From: Gammaproteobacteria bacterium
GTDB lineage: Bacteria; Pseudomonadota; Gammaproteobacteria; Pseudomonadales; Pseudohongiellaceae
DNA: 64,000 nucleotides
Assembly (NCBI GenBank): GCA_029245395.1
Contig: JAQWPL010000012.1
Coordinates: forward strand, 62,001-126,000
Reading direction: 5' to 3'
Part shown: positions 31,458 to 40,517 of the stretch, piece by piece
How the letters are laid out: every line of letters begins with the position of its first letter
Numbering within the stretch: the first letter of the stretch is position 1
The notes under the pieces: generated by a model
The model's database searches: none
The model's input: only the letters and a program-made list of their open reading frames with translations
What the model was told of the DNA's origin: nothing
Program-made: the position numbers and the translations under genes

Positions 31458-33110
31458 ATGAAAGCGTCCGATCTGTTTGTCCAGTGTCTTGAAGAAGAAG
31501 GCATCGAATATATTTTTGGTGTGCCCGGTGAAGAAAACGCGGACTTCATGATGTCTCTGGAGAAGTCAGAGAAAATCAGGTTCGTGCTTACCCGGCATGA
31601 ACAGGGCGCGGCGTTCATGGCAGAAATCTACGGCCGACTGACGGGGAATCCAGCAGGCTGTTTGGGCACGCTGGGGCCGGGTGCCACAAACCTGATTACC
31701 GGCGTTGCCGACAGCAATATGGACCGCGCCCCTATGCTGGTATTAACCGGTCAGGGTGCTACGCATCGTCTGCACAAGGAGTCTCACCAGGTGATGGATG
31801 TGGTTGAAATGTTTAAGGCCGTGACCAAATGGGCTGAATCTGTTCGTCATCCGGATACCATTCCAGAAATGATTCGTAAAGCGATTCGCCTGGCGCGCAC
31901 TGAAAAACCCGGTGCAGTGCATATTGAGTTACCTGAAGATCTTGCTAAACAGGACACTGATGCCAAACCAATAAGCCCCCGACGCTTTCGACGTCCTGTA
32001 CCTGATGACAAGATTACTGATGTAGCCTTTGAATTGCTTCTGCAAGCTAAAAAACCAGTCATCATTGCTGGTAATGGCTGTATCAGAAGGCGGGCTGCTA
32101 AACAGTTACGTAAGTTTTGCGAAAAAACCGGGATAGGCGTTATCAGTACCTTCATGGCCAAAGGCGCGGTGGATATGGACAGTGATTTTTGTTTGTTCAC
32201 CGTAGGGCTTGGTTCGAAGGACAGGATGAATCTTGTCATTGATGAAGCAGACCTTGTACTTGCCCTGGGTTTTGACATGGTGGAATACCATCCAGGTTTA
32301 TGGAATCCCAATGGCGATAAACGCATTATTCATGCTGATTTTTTGCCGGCTGAAATAGATCAAAACTATCATCCTGAAGTGGAAGTGGTAGGTGATCTGG
32401 CGCACTTTTTATGGATGCTTAATGAAAGACTGGATAGCAAAGGGCAACCTGAGTACGACCTGAAACATCAGACTGAAGCGCGTAATGACATGATGGAAGA
32501 TTTGGGTGAATACGCCAATGACAATCAGGAGGGGGCTATTCGACCGCAAAAAGCCCTTTGGGATTGCCGACAGGCCCTTGGCCCCCATGATGTCCTGCTT
32601 TCCGATGTGGGCGCTCATAAAATGTGGATAGCGCGGCATTACCATTGCCATGAACCCAATACATGCCTTATTCCCAATGGTTTTTGTTCCATGGGCTTTG
32701 CCTTGCCAGGCGCCATCGCTGCCTCCCTGGTAGCCCCTGAAAACCGTGTTCTTGGCATTGCCGGCGATGCCGGCTTTTTGATGAATGTGCAGGAAATGGA
32801 AACCGCAAAAAGGCTGAACAGTAATCTGGTCATGCTGGTATGGGAAGATCACGAATATGGATTGATTGCCTGGAAACAGGAGACCGAATTTGGTCACCAT
32901 ACGGACCTGTCTTTTGGAAACCCCGACTGGATGATGTTGGCCGCCAGTTTTGGTTGGCATGGCCACCGCTGTGATAACAGTGTGGATTTGCTGGACACCT
33001 TGGAAAAGGCGCTAGCCGAGGATGGGCCAAGTCTTGTTGTTATACCTATTGATTACCGGGAAAATTCGCTACTCACAAAAAAGCTGGGACAAATCACAGC
33101 CAGTTTGTAA
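31458..33110 (+). CDS. Thiamine-diphosphate enzyme, acetolactate synthase large-subunit type
   Basis: This 550-residue protein has the three-domain fold of acetolactate synthase. The N-terminal domain holds FGVPGEEN with the catalytic glutamate. The C-terminal domain holds the ThDP-magnesium site in GDAGFLMNVQEMETAKRL. The sequence VWEDHEYGLIAWKQ resembles the catabolic AlsS branch rather than the biosynthetic IlvB branch. No small subunit is next to it, which also favours a stand-alone enzyme. It may work on pyruvate or another 2-oxo acid taken up by the symporter just upstream. The exact reaction is not certain. Confidence 0.82.
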   Translation: MKASDLFVQCLEEEGIEYIFGVPGEENADFMMSLEKSEKIRFVLTRHEQGAAFMAEIYGRLTGNPAGCLGTLGPGATNLITGVADSNMDRAPMLVLTGQGATHRLHKESHQVMDVVEMFKAVTKWAESVRHPDTIPEMIRKAIRLARTEKPGAVHIELPEDLAKQDTDAKPISPRRFRRPVPDDKITDVAFELLLQAKKPVIIAGNGCIRRRAAKQLRKFCEKTGIGVISTFMAKGAVDMDSDFCLFTVGLGSKDRMNLVIDEADLVLALGFDMVEYHPGLWNPNGDKRIIHADFLPAEIDQNYHPEVEVVGDLAHFLWMLNERLDSKGQPEYDLKHQTEARNDMMEDLGEYANDNQEGAIRPQKALWDCRQALGPHDVLLSDVGAHKMWIARHYHCHEPNTCLIPNGFCSMGFALPGAIAASLVAPENRVLGIAGDAGFLMNVQEMETAKRLNSNLVMLVWEDHEYGLIAWKQETEFGHHTDLSFGNPDWMMLAASFGWHGHRCDNSVDLLDTLEKALAEDGPSLVVIPIDYRENSLLTKKLGQITASL

Positions 33111-33140
33111 GGGCACTATTCTCTGGAAAATACAGGGGGC

Positions 33141-34229
33141 TTATGACAACTGGATTGTGCTAAATACTTGACCAGGCGTTATTTCTTTCAGGCACCTGTG
33201 ATCATGCAGACAATAGGCTTTGCTGCAGGCTGGATCACACTTGAATTCACCCTGAATCAGGTTACTGACATTTCCCAACGGTCCCCAGATTGCCTTGTTA
33301 GTCGGGCCAAAAATGACACTACCTTTGATGCCCAGTGCAGAACCAAGATGAAAGGGTCCGCTGTCATTGCCAATCATGAAATGACAACTGGACAGAAATA
33401 TCGCCAGTTCTTTTAGCGACAAGGTATTACACAGATCCACCACTTTTCCCTCTGACTTTTCATCATCCAGGTCTTGAATAATCTTCTGGTTAATTCTCTG
33501 GTCGCTTTGTCCGGCGCCAAGCAGAACTGGCTGCATGCCGGCGTTGAGCAGCAACCGGCAAAGTGCGGTGAAATGATCCAGTGGCCATTGTTTGTAGTCC
33601 TTGGTGGCACCTGCATGCAGGGCAATGATGGGTCTGGAATAATCGATTCCATTGGAAAGTAATTTGGTCTGTAGCGCGTCATCTGCTGAAGGAAGATTTA
33701 GTTTTAGATACGAAGAGGCTGTAGGTTGCGGCAAGCCCAATGCAGCAAACACTTCAAAATAACTGTTCCAGCGATGTTCCTGACCGACCGGTCTATTTTC
33801 AAAAACAATGGGTATTACATGATCATAGCCTGAGCTGTGTCGCGCCGGACTACAGCCCAGTTTAAATGTTGCACCGGACATTCTGGTCAGGTTACTGGTT
33901 GCCGAATCTTCTTCAATGTTGAATGCCAGATCGGCTTTGAATTGGCGTATCTGTTTCAGGCAGTTCAGGTAGAAGGAGGGTTTGGTAAAAACGTTGGCCT
34001 GGTTTATTTCTCGTCTTGGAAAATAAATCAAACTTTCTGGCGGAAAACTGTGTTCACACAATTCGTGAAAACTGTCATCCATGACAATTCGAAAGGCTAT
34101 ACCCTGATCCTGGCAATAATTAGCCCATGACTGCATCAAGCCACCTGCGATAAGCAAGTTACCCAGGTACTTGGTCGGATTGACCAGTAGTACACGTTGC
34201 GGTTGTTCTGGGATTAATTTATTTGTCAT
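33141..34229 (-). CDS. Glycosyltransferase family 9 (heptosyltransferase-like)
   Basis: This 362-residue protein belongs to the LPS heptosyltransferase group (GT-B fold). It shows VLLVNPTKYLGNLLIAGGL at the N-terminus, IIALHAGATKDYKQWP at the start of the second half, and the donor-binding MIGNDSGPFHLGSALG. A cysteine-rich end (CDPACSKAYCLHDHRC) is seen in several family members. It probably adds a sugar to the LPS core, but no other LPS gene is adjacent. Its start overlaps the stop of the HAD gene by 11 bases, so the two are co-translated. Confidence 0.85.
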   Translation of the reverse strand: MTNKLIPEQPQRVLLVNPTKYLGNLLIAGGLMQSWANYCQDQGIAFRIVMDDSFHELCEHSFPPESLIYFPRREINQANVFTKPSFYLNCLKQIRQFKADLAFNIEEDSATSNLTRMSGATFKLGCSPARHSSGYDHVIPIVFENRPVGQEHRWNSYFEVFAALGLPQPTASSYLKLNLPSADDALQTKLLSNGIDYSRPIIALHAGATKDYKQWPLDHFTALCRLLLNAGMQPVLLGAGQSDQRINQKIIQDLDDEKSEGKVVDLCNTLSLKELAIFLSSCHFMIGNDSGPFHLGSALGIKGSVIFGPTNKAIWGPLGNVSNLIQGEFKCDPACSKAYCLHDHRCLKEITPGQVFSTIQLS

Positions 34230-35067
34230 CCTGATAAAGTGCCACCAGTTCCCCTACATTGGCAATTGAAATATGCGGCCAGGTGGACTTATCTCTTTCA
34301 TCAAAGGCATTTGGGCCACCTGTGCCGGTATGTACATAGATGGACAGCGCGCCATTATTTATAGCCATAGGCACTTCCAGATCAGGATCGTCACCCACAA
34401 CTGCAATTTCATTGACAGGGATACCCAGATGTCGTGCTGCACTTTCAATGGCGATAGATGAAGGTTTGCCCAGCACAATGGCCTCTTTGCCGGTGAGGGG
34501 TTTCAGCGCTGCAGCCAGGGCGCAGGAGGTACCGATGCCCGGGCCGTTGGCTGTGGCAAAAAAGGGCACATCCGATGCGGTGTACAGTTCTGCGCCATCA
34601 CGCACAGCCAGCCAGGCATTTTCAATATCTTTAAAACCGAATTCCCGATACCAGCCAATAAAAACTGCATCTACAGGGCCGGGATCTTCTATGCTGGACA
34701 GAACAACGTCCAATCCCAGGTCAACCAAAGGCTCCCAGACTCCTGGACAGCCCAACACCATAATGCGTTTATAACCTTTCTGAACAAAATATTCAGCAGC
34801 AACACTGCTTGGAGTCATCATGGTGTTGTCATTCATGGGGATACCCACTTCGCTTAAAACTTTCACATAGTCCTTGGGAGATCGGGCGGTACCATTGGTC
34901 ATGACCACGTAGGGGATATTTTTCTTGATTAGAAGGGAAATGAATTCCGCTGCGCCTGGCAGTATGTTCATGTTATTGTTTTTTTTATCGCCAAGAATCA
35001 GGGTGCCATCCATGTCAAAAACCAAGCCCTTGATTCGCCTGAGTCGTTCATTATGCTGGGAAGTCAT
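34219..35067 (-). CDS. HAD-IIA family phosphatase (NagD-like)
   Basis: This 282-residue hydrolase has HAD motif I (VFDMDGTLI) with the nucleophilic aspartate, motif II (VVMTNGTARSP) and motif III lysine in VLGKPSSIAIESA. Motif IV is GDDPDLEVPMAINNG. The large C2 cap between motifs II and III marks the NagD/4-nitrophenylphosphatase group, acting on nucleotides or sugar phosphates. It is the first gene of a two-gene operon with the glycosyltransferase, so a sugar phosphate is possible. The substrate is not known. Confidence 0.88.
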   Translation of the reverse strand: MTSQHNERLRRIKGLVFDMDGTLILGDKKNNNMNILPGAAEFISLLIKKNIPYVVMTNGTARSPKDYVKVLSEVGIPMNDNTMMTPSSVAAEYFVQKGYKRIMVLGCPGVWEPLVDLGLDVVLSSIEDPGPVDAVFIGWYREFGFKDIENAWLAVRDGAELYTASDVPFFATANGPGIGTSCALAAALKPLTGKEAIVLGKPSSIAIESAARHLGIPVNEIAVVGDDPDLEVPMAINNGALSIYVHTGTGGPNAFDERDKSTWPHISIANVGELVALYQDDK

Positions 35068-35248
35068 TTAAAGCCTGGATTCTCTTGAAAATAAAGTTTG
35101 GTACTATACTTTGTTAAAATTGCTTTTTCACCAGCAAAACTGCAGTACAGGCTTAAGCACCCTGGGCTTTTTGTATCTACAAGCCAATTTACTTGCAAAA
35201 TTGCCGCCATTGACCATATTGGGTGGCATTCTACGGAGAGGAACATAA

Positions 35249-35275
35249 ATGAAATGCTCTAGAATAGACAAGTGA
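35249..35275 (+). CDS. Eight-codon leader peptide coupled to the CNNM-type gene
   Basis: An ATG with a good ribosome site (GGAGAGG, 35235-35241) opens a short frame MKCSRIDK that stops at TGA 35273-35275. This TGA overlaps the GTG start of the next gene (GTGA). The long gene has no ribosome site of its own. Ribosomes ending the leader would restart at the GTG, so the leader probably serves translational coupling. Whether the peptide has any other role is unknown. Confidence 0.5.
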   Translation: MKCSRIDK

Positions 35276-36603
35276 ACGTAACAGGGAATCTGGTAGTAGT
35301 AGTCATTTTATTAATTGCCAATGGCTTTTTCGTGGCGGCGGAGTTCGCCCTCGTAAAAGCCAGGGGTTTTCGTATCGAAACTCTGGCCAATAGCGGCAGT
35401 GCTGCTGCAAAACTGACTATGGGTATTCAAGCCAATCTTGAATCTTATCTTGCGGCATGCCAACTTGGCATCACTATGGCATCCTTGGGTCTCGGTTGGG
35501 TAGGTGAGCCTGCAGTTGCTGCTTTGCTGGAGCCTCTTTTTCACTGGGCTGGTGTGCCGGATGCGTTTTTGCATACTACTGCATTTATTGTTGGCTTCTT
35601 GATTTTCTCCTCGCTGCATATCGTCGTAGGTGAACAAGTGCCGAAAACTTTTGCCATTCGCAAGGCAGAAATGGTGTCAATCTGGATTGCCTATCCCCTG
35701 CATCTGACCTACCTGATGGTGTACCCCCTCAACTGGGTACTGAACTGGGCATCCGGTTCTTTGCTATCGCTTTTTGGTGTGGAAGAGGCAACCCACGCAG
35801 AAGTTTACAGTAACGAGGAATTCAAGGGCATGGTGGCGACATCCAAGGAACATGGCACGCTGGAACACGATAAGGCCACGATGCTGAAAAATCTGTTTGA
35901 TTTTGACCAACGCCATATCGGTCGAGTAATGCTACCCCATAATTCTGTGGATGTACTGGATATCAGTGACGATCCAGCCGAGAATCTCAGGAAAATCAGG
36001 GAAACTGGTCATTCCCGTTTCCCGGTTCTTGATAGTTCCACTGATGACATTATTGGACTGCTACTGACCAAAGATCTCTATGTGGCACTGCTGGATGGAG
36101 AGCAGGAGCCCTGGAAAGAGATTCGTCGGTTTTGCCGGCCACCTCTGGTTGTACCGGAATCACAAAGAGTGTCTACCTTGTTTGAGCAAATGCGAGACAT
36201 GCGTGCCCACATGTCATTTGTGGTTGATGAATACGGAAAATTTGTAGGTATCATTACTCTTGAAGACCTGTTGGAAGAAATAGTCGGCGAAATAGAAGAT
36301 GAAACTGATAGCTCTGAATCCATGGTTCCCATCATCAAACTCGAAGAAAGGAAATGGGAAGCTGACGGCCTGGCCTCCCTGAGCGATATCGAGCGTTTTA
36401 TTGGTATCGATATTTCAGATGAAATTGAAGCAAACAGCCTGTCTGGCCTGATAATGAATCAGTTGGAACGCATGCCGGAAGCCGGCGATTTTATTGAAAT
36501 TGACAATTTCAGGTTGACCGTTATCGAAATCGAAGACCTGCGCGTGGGTCAGGTCGATATTAAAAAACTAGCGGAAGACGAAGAAGAGCAGACTGATTCG
36601 TAG
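35272..36603 (+). CDS. CNNM/CorC-type membrane protein (DUF21, CBS pair, CorC_HlyC)
   Basis: This 443-residue protein has an N-terminal DUF21 membrane part (residues 1-190; IANGFFVAAEFALVKAR at 16-32). A CBS-domain pair follows at about 205-335 (VMLPHNSVDVLDISD, FVVDEYGKFVGIITLEDLLE). The C-terminal CorC_HlyC domain covers 350-440. This family is tied to magnesium or cobalt efflux; older annotations say hemolysin. CBS domains suggest control by adenine nucleotides. The GTG start at 35272 overlaps the stop of an eight-codon leader that carries the ribosome site. Confidence 0.9.
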   Translation: MNVTGNLVVVVILLIANGFFVAAEFALVKARGFRIETLANSGSAAAKLTMGIQANLESYLAACQLGITMASLGLGWVGEPAVAALLEPLFHWAGVPDAFLHTTAFIVGFLIFSSLHIVVGEQVPKTFAIRKAEMVSIWIAYPLHLTYLMVYPLNWVLNWASGSLLSLFGVEEATHAEVYSNEEFKGMVATSKEHGTLEHDKATMLKNLFDFDQRHIGRVMLPHNSVDVLDISDDPAENLRKIRETGHSRFPVLDSSTDDIIGLLLTKDLYVALLDGEQEPWKEIRRFCRPPLVVPESQRVSTLFEQMRDMRAHMSFVVDEYGKFVGIITLEDLLEEIVGEIEDETDSSESMVPIIKLEERKWEADGLASLSDIERFIGIDISDEIEANSLSGLIMNQLERMPEAGDFIEIDNFRLTVIEIEDLRVGQVDIKKLAEDEEEQTDS

Positions 36604-36606
36604 ACA

Positions 36607-36629
36607 AATAATTGCTTGAATCAATTATT
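36607..36629. terminator. Hairpin between convergent genes
   Basis: AATAATTG and CAATTATT form an 8-bp AT-rich stem with a 7-base loop, followed by a pyrimidine-rich ATTCCTTTTCT. It lies between the stop of the CNNM-type gene and the stop of the convergent SnoaL-like gene and may end both transcripts. The stem is weak. Confidence 0.4.
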
Positions 36630-36666
36630 ATTCCTTTTCTACTTTGCGCCTTTTTATCAATAGTAA

Positions 36667-37113
36667 TTACTGTGGAACGGCAGAATTATGAAACTGGATA
36701 ATTACCCATTCCCCGTTACGAAGAGCGACAGCCATGCTTACTCGCAGCGGTGTGCCGCTGTCCTGGCCTTGTTGTACTACTTCCCACATACCTGAAATCA
36801 ACACCAGTTCATCAGAAATGACTTTCGCGGAATAATCTCTTGCCCGAGCGATAGTCTGCCCAGGTTCATTAAGGCCAACAGGTTCAAAATACTGACGTAC
36901 TCCTGCGGGTACAGTCACCAGTGATGATGAACCGGTTCCCCAGAACAGGGCGTCTTCAGAAAACAGGCTGAGTACGGTTTCTATATCAGTATTGGTCATC
37001 GCAACCAGAAATTGTTCGAAGACAGCCGAGGCGCCCGCTTCGGTATCCGATTGTGCGGACAGAGGGTTGGAAATAATCAGCATGAGAGCTAATACATAGA
37101 GTGACCTTTTCAT
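36667..37113 (-). CDS. Exported SnoaL/NTF2-like protein
   Basis: This 148-residue protein begins with a signal peptide (MKRSLYVLALMLIISNPLSA, then QS). An NTF2-like cone domain follows: VFEQFLVAMTNTDIETVLSL, FSEDALFWGTG, and VAVALRNGEWVIIQFH-like strands near the end. It resembles the DUF4440/SgcJ group. These domains bind small molecules or act as isomerases or hydratases, and no specific activity can be assigned. It lies 75 bases after the carboxyltransferase gene on the same strand and may be part of that transcript. Confidence 0.75.
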   Translation of the reverse strand: MKRSLYVLALMLIISNPLSAQSDTEAGASAVFEQFLVAMTNTDIETVLSLFSEDALFWGTGSSSLVTVPAGVRQYFEPVGLNEPGQTIARARDYSAKVISDELVLISGMWEVVQQGQDSGTPLRVSMAVALRNGEWVIIQFHNSAVPQ

Positions 37114-37188
37114 GGGAATGTTTCCTTGATGTTATGCGGGCTATGGTATCACTGAAAATTTTTATCTTTTATGTTCTAGTTTTCCGGA

Positions 37189-38658
37189 TCAGGAAGATTT
37201 TCTCTTTAGTTCGAGCTTGAAATTTGGTTGTGTTACTGAAAAGTGAGAAGGCGAGCCTTTTTCTTTCAATCCCTTTAACAGTTTCTTGATAGTTTCAACT
37301 TCCGGGTTGTAATACAACTGATGAGGCGCTCGGTTCTTCATGCTGTCGATCAGATCGTGTGGCATCACAGCGCGCAGTAAAAACTCCTCATCGGACATAT
37401 TTTTCGGAAAGCTTGCGCGTCTTTCTTTCAATGTCATTTTGGCCGGTTCCTGTTCGATTTCCTTTGTTCGTGGCAGTGCCATTATTTTATCCAGCACATT
37501 TTGGTCTACTGGCGCGGTCGGTCGTCCGAAGCGTCCAAGCACATAGCGAATGGCCTGGTCAGGAATCTGTTCATAACGCTCATTGCCCATAACATTGAAC
37601 ATGGCCTGAGTGGTGACAATCTGGGGGAAGGGCGTGACCATGATGGGTGAGCCAAGATCGGCGCGCACCTGTTCAACTTCGGCCATAACTTCATCAAACC
37701 GGTGTTCCAGTTTCAACTCTGCCAGCTGCCTGCGCGTGGTGGTGAGTACGCCGCCGGCTATCTGATGCTTGAGATAAGAGGCGTCATAGGCCTGTGGCTG
37801 GCCCACCGATAGTCCTTCAGCTTTCGCCAAGGCAAAGTAATAATTTTCCAGTTGTTTGACCGCCTTCTCATCTGCATCCACTTCGTAGCCGTGGGTTTTA
37901 AGGTTGGCAATGGTCTGTGATGCGCAGGGTAGTGAAGAGCCATGGGCCAATGGGCCAATGGCCACATGCAAGGCATCGATACCCAGTTCTGCACCGACAA
38001 TATAGTTAAATTGAGACAGACCAATGGTGCAATGGGAATGCAATTCCAGAGGCAGGTTACCGATTTCCTTTTTAACTGCCGGAATCAGTGTGCGGGCACG
38101 CTCCGGTGTGAGCAGACCTGAAGGATCTTTAATATACAACAGATCGAAATCGCCAGAAGCGGCAATTTGTCGTGCACAGTTTGCATAAAAAGTATCATCG
38201 TGAACGTCACTGAGGGTGTAGGTTAGTGCGCCCATGTTTTCAGCGTCACCTTCCTCTTTGACGATGCGTGCCACTTGCATGAGTGCGTCCATGTCATGCA
38301 TGGGGTCGAGCAGGACGAAACGGCCGATACCGTTTTTCATTAGTGTGCGATAAGCCAGACGCATAAAGTCGTGGTCTGCGGTTTCCCAGGAAATAAACCG
38401 GAAGCCAGTAGAAATGAATTGCAGCGGTATGTTTGGCAATGCACGTTTCATTAAACGGATGCGTTCCCAGGGATCATCCTGGTGGGAACGAATGGCCATG
38501 GACATGTGAGTGCTTGAGGTGAAATCAATTGCTCGGAAACCCACCCGTTCCATAAGGGGAGCCGCCTGCATGATCTGGTTGGTTCCCAGGCCTGTCATGC
38601 TCCACAGACTCTGGTTGCCGTCACGAATGCTGACATCTACCAGCTTTAGTTCAGCCAT
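37189..38658 (-). CDS. Biotin-dependent carboxyltransferase (PYC/OadA-like barrel)
   Basis: This 489-residue protein is the carboxyltransferase half of a biotin enzyme of the pyruvate carboxylase/oxaloacetate decarboxylase type. The metal site appears intact: D13 in IRDGNQS, the lysine that is carbamylated in relatives at K177 (IKDPSGLLTP), and H207/H209 (ELHSHC). The family's RGQN motif, whose arginine binds the carboxylate of pyruvate, reads STGF near residues 83-86. So the acceptor is probably not pyruvate. No biotinyl domain is present, since BCCP is separate. The start ATG 38658 overlaps the biotin carboxylase stop by 8 bases and uses GGAGG from the 7-bp repeat upstream. Confidence 0.85.
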   Translation of the reverse strand: MAELKLVDVSIRDGNQSLWSMTGLGTNQIMQAAPLMERVGFRAIDFTSSTHMSMAIRSHQDDPWERIRLMKRALPNIPLQFISTGFRFISWETADHDFMRLAYRTLMKNGIGRFVLLDPMHDMDALMQVARIVKEEGDAENMGALTYTLSDVHDDTFYANCARQIAASGDFDLLYIKDPSGLLTPERARTLIPAVKKEIGNLPLELHSHCTIGLSQFNYIVGAELGIDALHVAIGPLAHGSSLPCASQTIANLKTHGYEVDADEKAVKQLENYYFALAKAEGLSVGQPQAYDASYLKHQIAGGVLTTTRRQLAELKLEHRFDEVMAEVEQVRADLGSPIMVTPFPQIVTTQAMFNVMGNERYEQIPDQAIRYVLGRFGRPTAPVDQNVLDKIMALPRTKEIEQEPAKMTLKERRASFPKNMSDEEFLLRAVMPHDLIDSMKNRAPHQLYYNPEVETIKKLLKGLKEKGSPSHFSVTQPNFKLELKRKSS

Positions 38659-40021
38659 TTTTAGCCTCCAGCTTCCAGTCTCCAGCTGCCAGATGCGAAG
38701 GCAGAAATCCCGTATCAACTCCGCCTTTTACAAAAGCGGGTTCGTTCAGAATGGCGCGGTGTAGCATAACGTTACTGGCAACACCTTCGATCTGGCAACG
38801 GGCAAGGGTTGACTGCAACTGCTTTACGGCTTCCTGTCTATCTTCTCCCCAGACGATTAATTTACCCAATAAGGAATCATAATAAGGCGGCACAATACTG
38901 CCACTTTCTATGTGAGTGTCGATCCGAATTCCCGGGCCGGCAGGGAAAATAGCCTGCGTTATTGTGCCAGGACATGGCAGGAAATCATTACTGCAATCCT
39001 CGGCATTGAGTCGGCATTCAATGGCGTGGCCATGAAATGTGACATCCTCTTGATTGATTCCAAGCGGCCTGCCTTCGGCAATGCGAATCTGCTGGGCTAC
39101 AAGGTCGAGACCGGTAATAGCTTCTGTCACCGGATGCTCCACCTGGATGCGGGCATTCATTTCCAGAAAATAAAATGTTTCTTTGTTGGTATCCACCAGA
39201 AATTCCACGGTGCCAGCGCCGCGATAGGCCAGGTGCTTACCAAAATCTACCGCAGCAGTTTCCATCGCGTCTCGCAGTGCCGTTGATAATTCCGGTGCCG
39301 GTGCTTCTTCCACAAGCTTCTGGTAACGACGCTGGATGGAACAGTCCCGGGTGCCCAAGTGAATGACAGTGTTGCCATCACCCAAAATCTGGACTTCCAC
39401 ATGCCGGCCACTGGTGACATAGGTTTCAAGATACAGACGTTTGTCGTTGAAGGCATTTTCCGCTTCGGCTTGCGCAAGGGATAACGTCGATGCCAGTGAT
39501 GTTGCATCATGGACAATCTGCATGCCGCGACCGCCACCGCCGCCGACCGCTTTGACCAGCACTGGAAAACCGATGTCGCTTGCCAATGTTTCTGCGCTGT
39601 TTGTATCGCTGACCGGCCCACCCGGCACAATGGGCAGGCAGGCTGCCACGGCATTGTCGCGGGCTTTGAGTTTGTCGCCGATGGCATTAAGTTGATTAAT
39701 GGTGGGCCCGATAAAAAGTATGCCGGCTTTTTCGCAGGCGCTGGCCAGTCCGGCATTTTCAGACAAAAAGCCATAGCCTGGATGGATGGCATCGGCCGAA
39801 CACTGAACGGCGGCCTGCACGACTTTGTCGATATTCAGATAACTTTGCAGAGAAGATGGAGGGCCAATATTCACCACTTGATTTGCCAATTGTGCGGGGA
39901 CTGAAACCATGTCTGCGTCAGACGCGGCAAGCACGGTCTTGATACCCATTTTTTGGCAGGTGCGGATAATGCGCAGGGCGATCTCTCCCCGGTTGGCAAT
40001 AAGCAGACGGTGTATGGTCAT
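38651..40021 (-). CDS. Biotin carboxylase subunit (AccC-like)
   Basis: This 456-residue ATP-grasp enzyme carboxylates biotin on BCCP using ATP and bicarbonate. LLIANRGEIALRIIRTCQK at the start and HPGYGFLSEN at residues 80-90 are standard. The glycine loop GGGGRGMQ and the catalytic EMNARIQVEHPVTE follow. It resembles AccC, but it is linked with a carboxyltransferase of another type, so it probably does not serve fatty-acid synthesis. The last ten codons come from a 7-bp tandem repeat. It starts 10 bases after the BCCP stop and overlaps the next gene by 8 bases. Confidence 0.9.
   Translation of the reverse strand: MTIHRLLIANRGEIALRIIRTCQKMGIKTVLAASDADMVSVPAQLANQVVNIGPPSSLQSYLNIDKVVQAAVQCSADAIHPGYGFLSENAGLASACEKAGILFIGPTINQLNAIGDKLKARDNAVAACLPIVPGGPVSDTNSAETLASDIGFPVLVKAVGGGGGRGMQIVHDATSLASTLSLAQAEAENAFNDKRLYLETYVTSGRHVEVQILGDGNTVIHLGTRDCSIQRRYQKLVEEAPAPELSTALRDAMETAAVDFGKHLAYRGAGTVEFLVDTNKETFYFLEMNARIQVEHPVTEAITGLDLVAQQIRIAEGRPLGINQEDVTFHGHAIECRLNAEDCSNDFLPCPGTITQAIFPAGPGIRIDTHIESGSIVPPYYDSLLGKLIVWGEDRQEAVKQLQSTLARCQIEGVASNVMLHRAILNEPAFVKGGVDTGFLPSHLAAGDWKLEAKNG
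38665..38692. repeat. 7-bp tandem repeat, four copies
   Basis: Four head-to-tail heptamers (CCTCCAG, CTTCCAG, TCTCCAG, CTGCCAG on the plus strand) lie inside the last codons of the biotin carboxylase gene. They encode a Trp-Lys-Leu-Glu-type tail on the minus strand. The repeat also supplies the GGAGG ribosome site of the carboxyltransferase gene. Two other arrays with the same period are at 4366 and 41613. Confidence 0.7.
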
Positions 40022-40031
40022 GGTTATCCGC

Positions 40032-40517
40032 TCAGCCTGCCGGTTTCACACGCATGAGCAACTGACTCTTTTCAACAAACTGTGCATCCTGTGCATGGAG
40101 TTCAGTGATTACCCCCTGCTGACCGGCGGGGACGGAGTTCATCAGCTTCATCACTTCGATGATGGCAATGACGGTATCAGGTTTAACCTTGCTGCCTTTT
40201 TCCACAAAAGGGTCTGCGCCTGGGTTAGGGGAGCGATAGAATGTGCCCACCATGGGTGCCCGAATATCAATTAATCCTGCTTCTGAGGCTTCTGGCTCTT
40301 TTTCTTTTTCATTCTCAATGGATATTCCTGTTCTAACTCTCGCCGTTAGCTCCTTCTTGATCCTGGGAGCTGTCTTGGTTTCTTGCGTCCAATTTTTTCC
40401 GTCGTCTGTACGCTGTAACGTCAAGGTGAAATTCTCTGTCTCGAGTGTCATGTCGGTGTAGCCGTTGTCATCCAGCAGGCGCAGAATTTCCTGAACATCT
40501 TCATGGGAAAGGCTCAT
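40032..40517 (-). CDS. Biotin carboxyl carrier protein (AccB-like)
   Basis: This 161-residue protein has an AccB-like N-terminal helix pair and a charged linker (about residues 37-82). The C-terminal biotinyl domain has APMVGTFYRSPNPGADPFVE. The biotin lysine is K124 in EVMKLMN. The APMVGTFYRSP segment is the AccB 'thumb', seen in acetyl-CoA carboxylase carriers. Its ATG shares one base with the stop of the dikinase gene upstream (TAATG), so the two are translationally coupled. That coupling ties the dikinase and the carboxylase together. Confidence 0.9.
   Translation of the reverse strand: MSLSHEDVQEILRLLDDNGYTDMTLETENFTLTLQRTDDGKNWTQETKTAPRIKKELTARVRTGISIENEKEKEPEASEAGLIDIRAPMVGTFYRSPNPGADPFVEKGSKVKPDTVIAIIEVMKLMNSVPAGQQGVITELHAQDAQFVEKSQLLMRVKPAG

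Noticed and set aside
35064-35246. 60-codon frame upstream of the HAD gene
   Set aside because: It has no protein-like pattern and lies in the promoter region of two divergent genes.
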